Assembly (NCBI RefSeq): GCF_003063265.1
Contig: NZ_NERU01000002.1
Span: 310,001-374,000 of the forward strand
Direction of reading: 5' to 3'
From: Limnohabitans sp. WS1
Lineage (GTDB): Bacteria; Pseudomonadota; Gammaproteobacteria; Burkholderiales; Burkholderiaceae_C
DNA: 64,000 bases
The position numbers and the translations under genes were made by a program. Shown piece after piece: positions 1 through 8,837 of this stretch. The notes below the pieces were generated by a model. It searched no databases and was not told where the DNA came from. It worked only from the letters and a program-made list of their open reading frames with translations. Position 1 is the stretch's first letter; each line of letters begins with the position of its first letter.

Positions 1-31
1 AGCTGGACCATTCAAGCCAGCAGTGCCTACT

Positions 32-57
32 AAAAAACCCGCCTCGGCGGGTTTTTT
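32..57. terminator. Bidirectional Rho-independent terminator
   Basis: A CCCGCC/GGCGGG stem is flanked by six A on the left and six T on the right, so it can terminate in both directions. It lies just downstream of the SPFH gene, which is read leftward, and could also end a rightward gene located before the window. Confidence 0.85.
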
Positions 58-74
58 GCGTATGCCGGTCGGCT

Positions 75-992
75 TTAATCCGCTTGTTTGCTCGTGCTCA
101 CCATTTGCATGGCCGAGGCGATCAGGCCCGACACTTCGCTCATGTTGCCCGGCACGATCAGCGTGGTCTTGGCGTCTTGCGCCACCTTGGCGTAGGCCTG
201 CACCGCTTGCTCGGCCACCTTGAGCTGCACGGCTTGTTCGCCTCCGGGCTGGCGGATGGCGGTGGCAATTCGCTCAATCGCCTGAGCCGTGGCATTGGCC
301 ATTTCGGTGATGGCGGCGGCATCGCCTTGGGCTTTGTTGATGGCGGCTTGTTTTTCGCCTTCTGAGCGGGCAATGAAGGCCTCGCGCTCGCCCGTCGCGA
401 TGTTGATCTGCTCCTGACGGCGGCCTTCGGATGCGGCGATCAGCGCGCGCTTTTCGCGCTCGGCGGTGATTTGTGACTGCATGGCCAGCAAAATTTCTTT
501 GGGCGGTGTCAGGTCCTTGATCTCGTAACGCAACACCTTCACGCCCCAGTTGAGCGCCGCTTCGTCGATGGCAGCCACCACCTGTGCGTTGATGATGTCG
601 CGCTCTTCAAAAGTCTTGTCGAGCTCCAATTTGCCGATCACGCTGCGCAGGCTGGTTTGTGCCAGCTGGGTCACGGCCACGATGTAGTTGGACGAGCCGT
701 AACTGGCCAGTTTGGGGTCGGTGACTTGAAAGTACAAAATGCCGTCGACCTGCAGCTGCGTGTTGTCTCGCGTGATGCAGATCTGGCTGGGCACGTCCAG
801 GGGGATTTCTTTCAGGCTGTGTTTCTGGATCACGTTGTCCACAAAGGGCACCACAAAGTTCAGGCCCGGGGCCAGACTGGCGTGGAATTTGCCCAGCCTT
901 TCGACCACCCAGGCCTCTTGTTGCGGCACGACCTTGACGGTCTTGATGATGAACAGGACCGCGATGATCACGAGGATGGCAGCGACTTCCAT
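75..992 (-). CDS. qmcA: SPFH/band-7 (stomatin/prohibitin-like) membrane protein, QmcA-like
   Basis: A 305-aa protein with one N-terminal membrane segment (about residues 3-18), an SPFH/band-7 domain (about 20-180) starting at the VPQQEAWVVERLGKF stretch, then an Ala/Glu/Lys-rich coiled coil (about 185-245) and a short C-terminal tail. Family members form large ring-like oligomers at the inner membrane and are linked to membrane microdomains and protease control. The start has a good ribosome binding site (AGGGAG). It lies 36 bp downstream of an NfeD-type gene; this NfeD/SPFH pairing is the classical arrangement and suggests a two-gene operon. The gene symbol is by family resemblance. Confidence 0.9.
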   Translation of the reverse strand: MEVAAILVIIAVLFIIKTVKVVPQQEAWVVERLGKFHASLAPGLNFVVPFVDNVIQKHSLKEIPLDVPSQICITRDNTQLQVDGILYFQVTDPKLASYGSSNYIVAVTQLAQTSLRSVIGKLELDKTFEERDIINAQVVAAIDEAALNWGVKVLRYEIKDLTPPKEILLAMQSQITAEREKRALIAASEGRRQEQINIATGEREAFIARSEGEKQAAINKAQGDAAAITEMANATAQAIERIATAIRQPGGEQAVQLKVAEQAVQAYAKVAQDAKTTLIVPGNMSEVSGLIASAMQMVSTSKQAD

Positions 993-1028
993 GGTTTTTC
1001 TCCCTTTTCGGTGTAGTGAGCGGTGTGC

Positions 1029-1448
1029 TCAGATTTTCTCGAGGACCAGGCGGTTGCCCGCCATGGCCTGAATGCGGTGAATGCCAGCCGTGGCGGTCTG
1101 GCCCGGGGCCAGCACCGCGGTCCAGGCCGCGCCCCGGTGTTTGACTTGTGCGGTGCCTTGCGCGTCCCAAGCATCGACCTGCACCGTGGCACCCAAGTCC
1201 AAGTGTTGGTCTTGGGCTTCTTGTGGCGTGGTGGTTTGGCGCATGCGCCATTGGCCCAGCAGCACAGCCCCCAAGCCGCCGACGATGGCCGCTGCCACCA
1301 GTTGGGTGCTCAGGCCATAACCAGCCAATGCGACCAGCGCAGCGGCCACAGACCCGAGACCCAGCATCAGCAGGTAAAAGGTGCCCGTTACCAACTCCAG
1401 CGCCACCAGCACGCCGGTCAGCACCCACCACATCGTTGCATTGCTCAT
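1029..1448 (-). CDS. NfeD family membrane protein
   Basis: A 139-aa protein starting MSNATMWW, chosen because a near-perfect AAGGAGG ribosome binding site lies just upstream; a longer frame reaching to 1568 has no such support. The first ~70 residues form two to three hydrophobic segments. The C-terminal ~60 residues (LGATVQVDAWDAQG onward) match the OB-like soluble domain of short NfeD proteins. NfeD proteins partner SPFH proteins in the membrane, which fits the gene immediately downstream on the same strand. The protease domain of long NfeD proteins is absent. Confidence 0.88.
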   Translation of the reverse strand: MSNATMWWVLTGVLVALELVTGTFYLLMLGLGSVAAALVALAGYGLSTQLVAAAIVGGLGAVLLGQWRMRQTTTPQEAQDQHLDLGATVQVDAWDAQGTAQVKHRGAAWTAVLAPGQTATAGIHRIQAMAGNRLVLEKI

Positions 1449-2180
1449 TTCGCCTCCTTCAGCTTCATCCGCGTATTGTCGGGCTTGAACTTCTGTCTTT
1501 ATACGCCGACCACCCATCGCCTGGGGCAAGTCCGTCACAAGCCAAGGATAATCAGCCCCCAAATTCAAAGGACAACCTTAACCATGATTGGTGAGGACTC
1601 TAGGGGTTCCGTGTCTAATTGATGATCAATTGCGTTGTTAAGCTGGAATGCAATCATCGTGTATCTGTGGGCGTGGCTGATGGCTAATTGATCATGTAAA
1701 CAGTTGTTGACCCAGCTGATCCCAATGCCTCAGATATGCTTTGGCACATGTTTTTCAGTGAATTTCGTGGGGATTATTTTTCTTTTGTTATTTTTATTGG
1801 ATTTGAATTAACGTCAAAGAAAGATGAAATGTTGGTCGCAGGTGCTGAAGGTGGCTTGGTGGAACACGTGCAGATTGCCTGCAACGCAGCACAAGACATG
1901 TATTTTTCATCCGGCGTGGCGTCATTCATCTTTTACGTCGAAAGTTGGTGGCCATCAACAGCGTGATGATCCCTGGTGCAGTACGCGATGCCGTTTGGGC
2001 GTGCTTTGCACAAGTCTTGGAAACTATGCAGTCGGAGTGCATGACCCGCGAAATGGGGCTGGCCGATGCTGAGGCGCTGCGCAGCGAGTTGATGACGTGC
2101 CAGGTGCGCCGTGTGGTAGTGAGTGTCACCGATAAGGGGCCCATTCAGAAGAACCCCATACGGATCACAGAGACGCGCGC
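1449..2180. other. Intergenic stretch, no convincing gene
   Basis: About 730 bp between nfeD and the molybdopterin subunit gene. The left part is the nfeD leader. AATTGAT-G-ATCAATT at 1617-1631 is a perfect 7-bp inverted repeat, and a related AATTGATCA recurs near 1687. From about 1736 to 2150 there are short rightward open frames in two different phases with no start signal and no family I recognise. They may be the eroded remains of a gene. The stretch is more AT-rich than its neighbours on the left side. Confidence 0.5.
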
Positions 2181-4631
2181 TCAGGCCACTCGACCCAAGG
2201 CGCGCAGCACTTTCTCAGGCGTGATCGGTTGCGACCAGAGCTCCGCCTTGAACGGCGCCAAGGCGTCGTTGATCGCGTTCATGACCGCAGCAGGTGCACC
2301 CGCAGTGCCTGCCTCGCCTGCGCCTTTGGCCCCCAGCTGGCTGGAGCGCGTGGGTGTCTGCACATGCGCCACCTCGATGTCGGGCATTTCACCGCTCATG
2401 GGCACCAGGTAATCGGCCATGTTGGCATTGCGCATCAGCCCCTCATCGTCGTACAGGCACTCTTCAAAAAGGGCTCCGCCGATGCCCTGCACAATGGCTC
2501 CCCGAATCTGCTCGTCCACGAGTTTGGGGTTCAGAACACGACCGCAATCCTCGACCGCCCAGTGTTTGAGCAGCTTGACAAAGCCGGTGTCCGGGTCCAC
2601 TTCAACATAAGAGGCCTGCACACCATTGGTGAAGATGAAGGGGTAGTCGCGCTGAGCATAGTGGCGCGTCACCATCAGCTCCGGCGTGAAGTCATTGGGC
2701 AAAAGGTCTGAACGGAAGTAGGCAATGCGGCCAAGTTCGGCAAAGTCCAGCACCGACTCCAGCGTCTGGGCGTCCACCACATGGCCACGGCGCACGGTCA
2801 ATTCAGCCTCGCTGCGCTTGAGGATGACAGCGGCCAACTTGAGGATGTTGGCGCGCAGCGCCTGGGAGGCCAGCAAAACCGCCTCACCGCCAACACCCGC
2901 ACCGCGCGAAGCCCATGTGCCTCCGCCATAGGGCGTGACATCGGTGTCGCTCATGATGAGTCGCACTTTTTCAAGATCTACGCCAACACCATCCGCCGAA
3001 ATCTGTCGGTAAATGCCGTCATTGCCCTGGCCCTGTTCGCCCACACTCACGCTCACGCTGATGGCACCCGAGGGGTCCAGACGGATGGTGCAGCCGTCCT
3101 GAGAAGCGATGCGCGCGCCACCCACCCCATAAAAAGCCGCACTCGGGTTTGTGAGCTCAATCAATGTCGCAAAGCCAATGCCGCGGTAAATGCCTTGTTC
3201 ACGCAGCTGGGCAATCTCCGCCTTGAGACGTGGGTAATCCATCATCTGTTCGATTTTGCTCAGGCAGGCCTCATGCGACAAGACTTCGAGCTTGATGCCG
3301 CTGGCCCCTGTGGTGGGATAAGCGTCGTCGGGAATCACGTTCTTCTTGCGAAACTCCAGCGGGTCCATGCCGATGGCCCGCGCCGCTTGGTCAACCAATC
3401 CTTCGGTCACTGCGCAGGCGATGGGGTGACCCACCCCGCGGTACTGGCAAGTGGGCGTCTTGTTCTGAAACACCACGTCCAAGTGCGCCCGGTAGTTGGC
3501 GTGTTTGTAGGGGCCACCCACCAAATTGACCACCTGATTGCCCTCGATCGCGCTGGTGCGCGGGAACATGGAATACGGACCAATGCCCGTCAGGTCATTC
3601 ATCTCGAAAGCGAGGATCTCTCCGCTCTTGTTGGCGGCAATGCGTGCCTTGACCAAGTGGTGACGCGCGTGAATATCGCTGGTGAAACTCTCCATGCGAT
3701 CGGCCACAAACTTGACCGGGCGTCGGCACATCATCGACAAGGCCACCGTGGCAAAGTCATCTGGATAAGCATGCACCTTGATGCCAAAAGAGCCGCCCAC
3801 GTCCTTGCAAATCACCCGCACTGCGTGTTCAGGCAGATCAAACTGCCTGGCATACAGGTCCTGCATCATGTGCGGTGCCTGGAATGAGTGGTACACGGTG
3901 AGCTTCTGATCGGCAACATTCCAATCGGCAATCTGACAACGGGGCTCCAAGGTCACGCCCGTGTGTCGCCCGAATTCAAAAGTGGTCTCAACCACTGCAT
4001 CGGCATTGGCAAAAGCCTCGTCAACCTGGCCCACATTCAGCTTGCGGGTAAAACACAGGTTGTCGCCCAGCTCCGGATGAATGAGTGGCGTCGAAGGGTC
4101 GAGCGCGGTCTCCATGTCCACCACCGCTGGCAATTGTTCGATCTCGACGTGGATCAGCTGCAGCGCGTCCTCGGCCTGCTCGCGGGTTTCTGCAACGATG
4201 GCCACCACCGGCTCACCCTGCCAGCAGGCACGGTCCAGGGCCAGTGGATACTGCGGTGCCGATTTCATGCCCGCGAGATGGCCCAGAACCGCCACCCATG
4301 GCTTGCATATTTTGGCCAGGTCATGGCCATCGGCGACCAGAATCACCCCGGGCATGCTGCGAGCAGCAGTGGCATCGATGTGGGTGATCTTGCAATGCGC
4401 GACGGGGCTGCGCCAGTACACGACATGGGCCATTCGGGGCAATTCAATGTCGTCGATGTAGGTGCCTTGACCTTGAACCAATTTGCGGGCACTGGGGCGT
4501 TCAACGCTTTGTCCAATGTAGCGGGGGTCCTCAGTCAAGGCATGCAAAGGCTTTTCTTCGTGGTCGACTTTTGGCGAATCTTCCACTTCAGGGCCTGCAG
4601 TGCCCGACAAGTTATGTGTCATGGTGTTCAT
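2181..4631 (-). CDS. Xanthine dehydrogenase/CoxL-family molybdopterin-binding subunit
   Basis: An 816-aa large catalytic subunit of a molybdenum hydroxylase of the CO dehydrogenase/xanthine oxidase family. Visible features are the N-terminal a/b-hammerhead domain (about 40-165), the cofactor motif GGSFGIK (279-285), QYRGVGHP (about 396-403) where CoxL-type proteins have their signature loop, and the C-terminal GAKGAGEAGTAG containing the conserved catalytic Glu. The AYxCSFR loop of true (form I) CO dehydrogenase is absent, so the substrate is more likely an organic compound such as an aldehyde or N-heterocycle. The start is the ATG that overlaps the stop of the [2Fe-2S] subunit gene (ATGA), giving translational coupling. 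Last gene of a G-M-S-L type operon. Confidence 0.9.
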   Translation of the reverse strand: MNTMTHNLSGTAGPEVEDSPKVDHEEKPLHALTEDPRYIGQSVERPSARKLVQGQGTYIDDIELPRMAHVVYWRSPVAHCKITHIDATAARSMPGVILVADGHDLAKICKPWVAVLGHLAGMKSAPQYPLALDRACWQGEPVVAIVAETREQAEDALQLIHVEIEQLPAVVDMETALDPSTPLIHPELGDNLCFTRKLNVGQVDEAFANADAVVETTFEFGRHTGVTLEPRCQIADWNVADQKLTVYHSFQAPHMMQDLYARQFDLPEHAVRVICKDVGGSFGIKVHAYPDDFATVALSMMCRRPVKFVADRMESFTSDIHARHHLVKARIAANKSGEILAFEMNDLTGIGPYSMFPRTSAIEGNQVVNLVGGPYKHANYRAHLDVVFQNKTPTCQYRGVGHPIACAVTEGLVDQAARAIGMDPLEFRKKNVIPDDAYPTTGASGIKLEVLSHEACLSKIEQMMDYPRLKAEIAQLREQGIYRGIGFATLIELTNPSAAFYGVGGARIASQDGCTIRLDPSGAISVSVSVGEQGQGNDGIYRQISADGVGVDLEKVRLIMSDTDVTPYGGGTWASRGAGVGGEAVLLASQALRANILKLAAVILKRSEAELTVRRGHVVDAQTLESVLDFAELGRIAYFRSDLLPNDFTPELMVTRHYAQRDYPFIFTNGVQASYVEVDPDTGFVKLLKHWAVEDCGRVLNPKLVDEQIRGAIVQGIGGALFEECLYDDEGLMRNANMADYLVPMSGEMPDIEVAHVQTPTRSSQLGAKGAGEAGTAGAPAAVMNAINDALAPFKAELWSQPITPEKVLRALGRVA

Positions 4632-5140
4632 GCGCTCACCTTTTCGGAAGGACGGCTGGACGCGTTCTTGGCGCGCTCGGCCAGGGTTTCGCAAATGGCA
4701 TCGACAATGGCGTGGTAGCCGGTGCAGCGGCAATAGTTGCCACTCATCCACTCACGCACTTCTTCCCGGGTCGCATCGGGTTTGACCTCCAGCAACTCCT
4801 TGGCGGCCATCACCATGCCCGGCGTGCAAAACCCGCACTGCAAGGCGTTGTTCCTCACAAAGGCATCCTGCAGATCACGCACATCACCATCGGCACTGAG
4901 GCCTTCGATCGTGCGGACCTTGCCGCCCTGGGTTTGAACGGCCAGCGTCAGGCAACCGCGCACGATGCGTCCATTCACCTCCACGGTGCATGCGCCACAA
5001 ACACCATGTTCGCAACCCAGATGCGAGCCTTTGAGGCCCAGTTCGTTTCGAATGAAGTCGACCAGGTGCTGGCGTGGTGCCACGCTGCGCACTTGCGGTT
5101 GACCGTTGACTTCAACTTGAAGTGTTTGAAGAGATGCCAT
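4628..5140 (-). CDS. (2Fe-2S)-binding small subunit of the CoxS type
   Basis: A 170-aa electron-transfer subunit. The plant-ferredoxin type cluster is bound by C43, C48, C51 and C63 (GCEHGVCGACTV then RGC), and the second cluster by C102, C105, C137 and C139 (QCGFCTPG and CRCTGY), the full eight-cysteine set of the family. It carries electrons from the molybdenum subunit to the FAD subunit. It sits between the FAD gene (19 bp upstream) and the large-subunit gene, with which it overlaps by four bases. Confidence 0.95.
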   Translation of the reverse strand: MASLQTLQVEVNGQPQVRSVAPRQHLVDFIRNELGLKGSHLGCEHGVCGACTVEVNGRIVRGCLTLAVQTQGGKVRTIEGLSADGDVRDLQDAFVRNNALQCGFCTPGMVMAAKELLEVKPDATREEVREWMSGNYCRCTGYHAIVDAICETLAERAKNASSRPSEKVSA

Positions 5141-5159
5141 GCGTTTCTCCCGGAATAAA

Positions 5160-6035
5160 TCAGACAGCGATCGCGCTGCGGCTGGCCTGCGCAGCCGATA
5201 GCAAACGGCGAGCCAGTACGGTGGCCAAGTGCCGCTTGGTTTCGGGGCTGTGGGTTAGATCAGGAAGGGGATCGAGCTCGGCTTTGAGCGAAGCCACCGC
5301 AATCTCCACCGTTGCAGAATCCAGCGTCTTGCCCACAAGCAAGGCTTCGGTTCGGCGTGCACGCCAAGGAATCGCACCAATGCCCAGGAAAGCCAGATTC
5401 ACACGCTGGGCCACCGTGCCAGAGAAGTGGGCGGCCACCGCCAGACCTGCCACCGCGTAATCGCCGTGACGTCTTGCCAGTTCATCGAAAGCAAACCAGT
5501 CCGACTGACCCGCCAGAGGCACATCGGCCCCCACAACGACTTCATCAGGCGCGAGAGCTGTCGTGTACAGGTCTACGAAAAAATCAGTGGCCGAGATCTT
5601 GCGAAGGCCCTTGGGGCTTTGCAGGTGAATCTGCCCATCCATGGCGCAAAGGCAGCACGGCCATTCAGCTGCCGGGTCCCCATAAGCAATCGAGCCGCCC
5701 CAAGTTCCCGAGTTGCGAATCGCTCGGTGAGCAATATGAGGTGCAGCCATGGCCAGCATCGGGGCATGTAGGCTGACCAAGGCGCTGTTTTCAATGTCAG
5801 TGTGCGTGGTCAGTGCGCCAATGTAGAGGCGATCGCCCTCTTGGCGAATGCCCCGCAGCTCATTCAGGCCCGTGATGTCAATCACCAGTTGCGGTTCGGA
5901 CAAACGCATGTTCAGTGTGGCCAGCAGGGTCTGTCCCCCCGCCAAAATTCGGGCGTCGTCCCCGTGGGTTTGAAGCAGCTCGAAGAGCTCGGCCATCGCG
6001 GCGGGCTTGACGTAATCAAATGCAGCTGATTTCAC
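5160..6035 (-). CDS. FAD-binding medium subunit of the CoxM type
   Basis: A 291-aa subunit. The two FAD-binding motifs are visible as LAGGQTLL (about 31-38) and SGTWGGSIAYGDPAAEWP (about 109-126), followed by the C-terminal CO-dehydrogenase flavoprotein domain. I place the start at a GTG preceded by GGAAG at suitable spacing; an upstream ATG (6140) would give a 35-residue extension without homology that overlaps the CoxG-like gene. The subunit passes electrons from the iron-sulfur subunit to an external acceptor. Confidence 0.88.
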   Translation of the reverse strand: MKSAAFDYVKPAAMAELFELLQTHGDDARILAGGQTLLATLNMRLSEPQLVIDITGLNELRGIRQEGDRLYIGALTTHTDIENSALVSLHAPMLAMAAPHIAHRAIRNSGTWGGSIAYGDPAAEWPCCLCAMDGQIHLQSPKGLRKISATDFFVDLYTTALAPDEVVVGADVPLAGQSDWFAFDELARRHGDYAVAGLAVAAHFSGTVAQRVNLAFLGIGAIPWRARRTEALLVGKTLDSATVEIAVASLKAELDPLPDLTHSPETKRHLATVLARRLLSAAQASRSAIAV

Positions 6036-6084
6036 GGTGGGTCTTCCAGTTTGTGTGTTCAATATCGGCCAAACAAGGCCCGCC

Positions 6085-6753
6085 TCAGAGCTGAGCGCCG
6101 AGCCACACGCCAACGGCTGTGGCCAAGACCCCCAAGGCAAACCATTTCACGCGCAACCACTCCATGTCGTTTGGCAATGGACGGGTTGGTGGCTGCGCAA
6201 CAGCCGCTCCAGCCAAGGGCAAATCTGCGCTTGGGGTATGGGCGGCCGAGGGGCTCACTGGGACCGCTTCAGGCGTATGTGACTCTGTTAGTGGCTTGTC
6301 GGCATCCGGTTGAGTCGGCGCAAGGTGCAACTGAAAGGCATTAAAAAACTGATCCGCCATCTGTTTGGCGGCCCCATCGATCATGCGCCCCCCAACCAAG
6401 CCCAGCTTGCCAGCCACCGAGGCCTGAACCGTGTAATGCACACGTGTGTTCTCGCCTTCATCACTGAGACTGACTTGCGAGCGACCCCGGGCCATACCGG
6501 CTGCACCGCCAGACCCTTCGAAAGTCATGGCGCAACTTTCGGCCTCGATCACGTCGCTCATCAAAATGCGACCGCTGAACTTGGCACGAACCGGCCCCAC
6601 CTTGACCATCATGCGAGCGGTCTTTTCAAGAGGGCCGACCTGCTCCACAGCTTCACAGCCGGGAATACAAGCCGTCAAGACAGCTGGATCATTCAGTGCC
6701 ATCCAAACACGCGCTCGAGTCGCGTTAATTACAACGTCGCCTGTCAATTCCAT
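6085..6753 (-). CDS. CoxG-like SRPBCC protein with C-terminal membrane anchor
   Basis: A 222-aa protein. Residues 1-145 form a SRPBCC/CoxG fold (MELTGDVVINATRARVW at the start; IPGCEAVEQVG typical of CoxG). A Pro/Ala/Ser-rich linker follows (about 150-195) and then one membrane helix near the end (FALGVLATAVGVWLGAQL). In CO-dehydrogenase systems CoxG recruits the enzyme to the cytoplasmic membrane, and the anchor here fits that role. First gene of the leftward hydroxylase operon, divergent from the TetR gene. No MoCo-maturation genes (XdhC, CoxD/E/F) lie nearby in the window. Confidence 0.87.
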   Translation of the reverse strand: MELTGDVVINATRARVWMALNDPAVLTACIPGCEAVEQVGPLEKTARMMVKVGPVRAKFSGRILMSDVIEAESCAMTFEGSGGAAGMARGRSQVSLSDEGENTRVHYTVQASVAGKLGLVGGRMIDGAAKQMADQFFNAFQLHLAPTQPDADKPLTESHTPEAVPVSPSAAHTPSADLPLAGAAVAQPPTRPLPNDMEWLRVKWFALGVLATAVGVWLGAQL

Positions 6754-6788
6754 GGGGTCATCTTTGGGGTTTTCACGGGGTTGTTTTG

Positions 6789-6835
6789 TTTACCATGCGT
6801 TCAATAATCCTATTCCAAATTGACCATACGGTAAA
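6789..6835. promoter_or_regulatory. Two operator-like sites in the CoxG/TetR divergent promoter
   Basis: TTGACCATACGGTAAA at 6820-6835 is an imperfect palindrome (12 of 16 positions symmetrical). TTTACCATGCGTTCAA at 6789-6804 matches its reverse complement at 12 of 16 positions. The centres are 31 bp apart, about three helical turns. The downstream site ends 4 bp before the TetR start codon, so autoregulation by the TetR protein is the natural inference. Confidence 0.55.
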
Positions 6836-6839
6836 TAGC

Positions 6840-7592
6840 ATGCCCATACAGACAAACCCTGAGCGGGCGCTTGACCCCGCTGCCGGGTTAGCGCCCGAGC
6901 CTCCGCGAATGCGGCGGCGGTTGGGTGTTGCCGAACGTGAGCGTCAGATTTTGGAAGGTGCCATTGGTTTTTTTGCACAAAACGGATTCGGTGCTCAACT
7001 ACGAGATTTGGGCCGCAGCATCGGTGTCACACATGCGCTTCTTTACCATTACTTTCCCACCAAACAAGCCTTGATCGACCGGGTTTACTTGGAGGTTTTC
7101 GAAGGGCGTTGGAATCCCGAATGGGAAGCCTTGCTGGATGACCCTGAGAAAACGCCTGAAGAAAAACTCACCGGCTTTTACGACGATTACATCAACTCAG
7201 CGTTGAACCGTGAGTTCACGCGTATCTTGGTGTTTTCGGGCCTTTCCGATCACGCCATCACCGACAGGTTCTTTTCGCTTCTTCGCCAGCGGCTGTTCCC
7301 TCGCCTGATTCGAGAGACAAGACGCTTTCGCGGCTTGAGCAGTCGAGCCAAATCCAGTGAACGTGAGTTGGAACTGTTAATGGGGTTACACGGTGGTTTT
7401 TTTTACATCGCGATGCGGCGCTGGATTTACGGTCAGGGTGTGGCCAACGATCAAGCCCCCGAACGTTTCAGCCATTCCCTTGTCCATGATCGCGTGCTGG
7501 GCTATTTGATTGCCAGTCAAACATTGTTCGGCCAAGCCCATATTTCGGCAGCCTCTAAGACCAGTGCCGGCACAAGAAAACGGAATCCATGA
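6840..7592 (+). CDS. TetR/AcrR family transcriptional regulator
   Basis: A 250-aa regulator. The N-terminal helix-turn-helix is clear at about residues 33-80 (RQILEGAIGFFAQNGF, then IGVTHALLYHYFPTKQAL). The C-terminal ligand-binding region has no recognisable subfamily signature. The start is placed at MPIQTNPE; an upstream in-frame ATG at 6786 would place coding sequence over both operator-like sites. It diverges from the molybdenum hydroxylase operon and precedes the TRAP transporter by 84 bp, so it probably controls both. Confidence 0.88.
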   Translation: MPIQTNPERALDPAAGLAPEPPRMRRRLGVAERERQILEGAIGFFAQNGFGAQLRDLGRSIGVTHALLYHYFPTKQALIDRVYLEVFEGRWNPEWEALLDDPEKTPEEKLTGFYDDYINSALNREFTRILVFSGLSDHAITDRFFSLLRQRLFPRLIRETRRFRGLSSRAKSSERELELLMGLHGGFFYIAMRRWIYGQGVANDQAPERFSHSLVHDRVLGYLIASQTLFGQAHISAASKTSAGTRKRNP

Positions 7593-7676
7593 AATTTTTT
7601 CACCCCGCTGCAGCCTACCGGCTAAGGCATTTAAGCGCGGCAATGGACTGCCGCTATTCAACCAAAAGGAGAACGC

Positions 7677-8747
7677 ATGAAACTCAACAAGTTGGCCCTT
7701 TCCGGGTTGATCGCGATCGGTTGCGCAACTGCTGCCAGCAATGCAGTCGCCCAACAGCGCATCAACGTCAACATCGGTGCAAGTCATCCGACCACCAACA
7801 TCTGGGCCTACGCCATGAAAGAGGTGTTCCAGCCCGAAGTTGATCGGCTGCTCAAGGAAGGCGGAGGTAAGTATGAAGTGCGCTGGCGTGAGAGTTACGG
7901 CGGAACGCTTTACAAGTTTTCTGAAACACGCGCTGCCGTCAAGGACGGCATTGTTGACGTGGGCATGGTCGGCACCGTCTGGGAAAACTCAGCCATGCCT
8001 TTGCAAAACGTCACTTATTTCACGCCGTTTGCCACCACCAACCACGAAATGCTGATCAGCATTTTCGACAAACTCAACGACACGCACCCAGCGCTCAAGG
8101 CCAGCTGGACTGCGCAGAACATGGTGCCCTTGTCGTCTCTCATTACTGACAGCTACGACATCTATGCCAACTTCCCTGTGACCAACATGGCCTCGCTGCA
8201 AAACAAGAAAATCCATGCACCAGGCACATCAGCCAACTGGATGCGCGACACTGGAGCCACACCGGTTGAGGGCGCTTTGACCACTTATTACACCAATATT
8301 CAAACAGGTGTGACCCAAGGTGCCCTGAGTTTTGCCAGTGGCATTGGTCCTGCGCGGGTCTACGAAGTGGCCAAGCATTTGACACGCGTGGATGTGGGTG
8401 CCATGTATTTCGGCAGCGTTGCAGCCAACAAAAGCTTCTTTGACAAACTGCCCAAGGAAGTTCAAGAAGCCTTCACCAAGGCTGGCAAGGCCACATCGGT
8501 CGCCCACGGCAAGCATGTCACCAATTCCGCTGTGAAGGCCATGGAAACCATGCGCGCCGCAGGCCTGCAGGTGTCTGATCTTCCAGCCGCTGAGCGTGCC
8601 AAGTGGATCAACGGCCTGCCCGACATCGTTACGCCATGGCTGCAGACCACAGGCGATGCTGGCAAGTCCGTGCTTCGCGCCTATTTTGACGAATTGCGCG
8701 CTCGCGGTGTGAAGCCTCTGCGCGACTGGGACAAAGCGGCCCGCTGA
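7677..8747 (+). CDS. dctP: TRAP transporter solute-binding protein, DctP family
   Basis: A 356-aa periplasmic binding protein with a signal peptide (MKLNKLALSGLIAIG... cleaved near AVAQQ, residue 26) and a DctP-type body with TRAP landmarks (WRESYGGTLYKFSETRAAVKDG). It binds the substrate for a sodium-driven secondary transporter; the ligand is unknown but is usually an organic acid. The RBS is AAAAGGAG. A GCGGCA/TGCCGC hairpin at 7637-7654 lies in the leader. Genes for both membrane subunits follow. Confidence 0.93.
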   Translation: MKLNKLALSGLIAIGCATAASNAVAQQRINVNIGASHPTTNIWAYAMKEVFQPEVDRLLKEGGGKYEVRWRESYGGTLYKFSETRAAVKDGIVDVGMVGTVWENSAMPLQNVTYFTPFATTNHEMLISIFDKLNDTHPALKASWTAQNMVPLSSLITDSYDIYANFPVTNMASLQNKKIHAPGTSANWMRDTGATPVEGALTTYYTNIQTGVTQGALSFASGIGPARVYEVAKHLTRVDVGAMYFGSVAANKSFFDKLPKEVQEAFTKAGKATSVAHGKHVTNSAVKAMETMRAAGLQVSDLPAAERAKWINGLPDIVTPWLQTTGDAGKSVLRAYFDELRARGVKPLRDWDKAAR

Positions 8748-8770
8748 CGGCCCACGCGCCCATGTTGATG

Positions 8771-8806
8771 CCTGCAGGATCTTTTTTCAGCTGAAGGCCC
8801 TGCAGG
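8771..8806 (+). other. Intercistronic hairpin between dctP and dctQ
   Basis: Two copies of the self-complementary 8-mer CCTGCAGG (8771-8778 and 8799-8806) can pair across a 20-nt loop. It lies in the 90-bp gap after the binding-protein gene. In transporter operons such structures commonly keep the binding-protein mRNA more abundant than the permease mRNA; that role is inferred here. Confidence 0.45.
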
Positions 8807-8837
8807 CCTGCCTTGTCATCCATCAAAGGAGCCCATC

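Noticed and set aside
1945..2412. A 155-codon rightward frame overlapping the end of the molybdopterin subunit gene
   Set aside because: Its second half is antisense to the real gene, and the first half has no start signal or family. Kept only as unexplained sequence.
2181..4631. Annotation as an aerobic CO dehydrogenase
   Set aside because: The AYxCSFR loop of the CO enzyme is replaced by QYRGVGHP, and no CoxD/E/F maturation genes are nearby.
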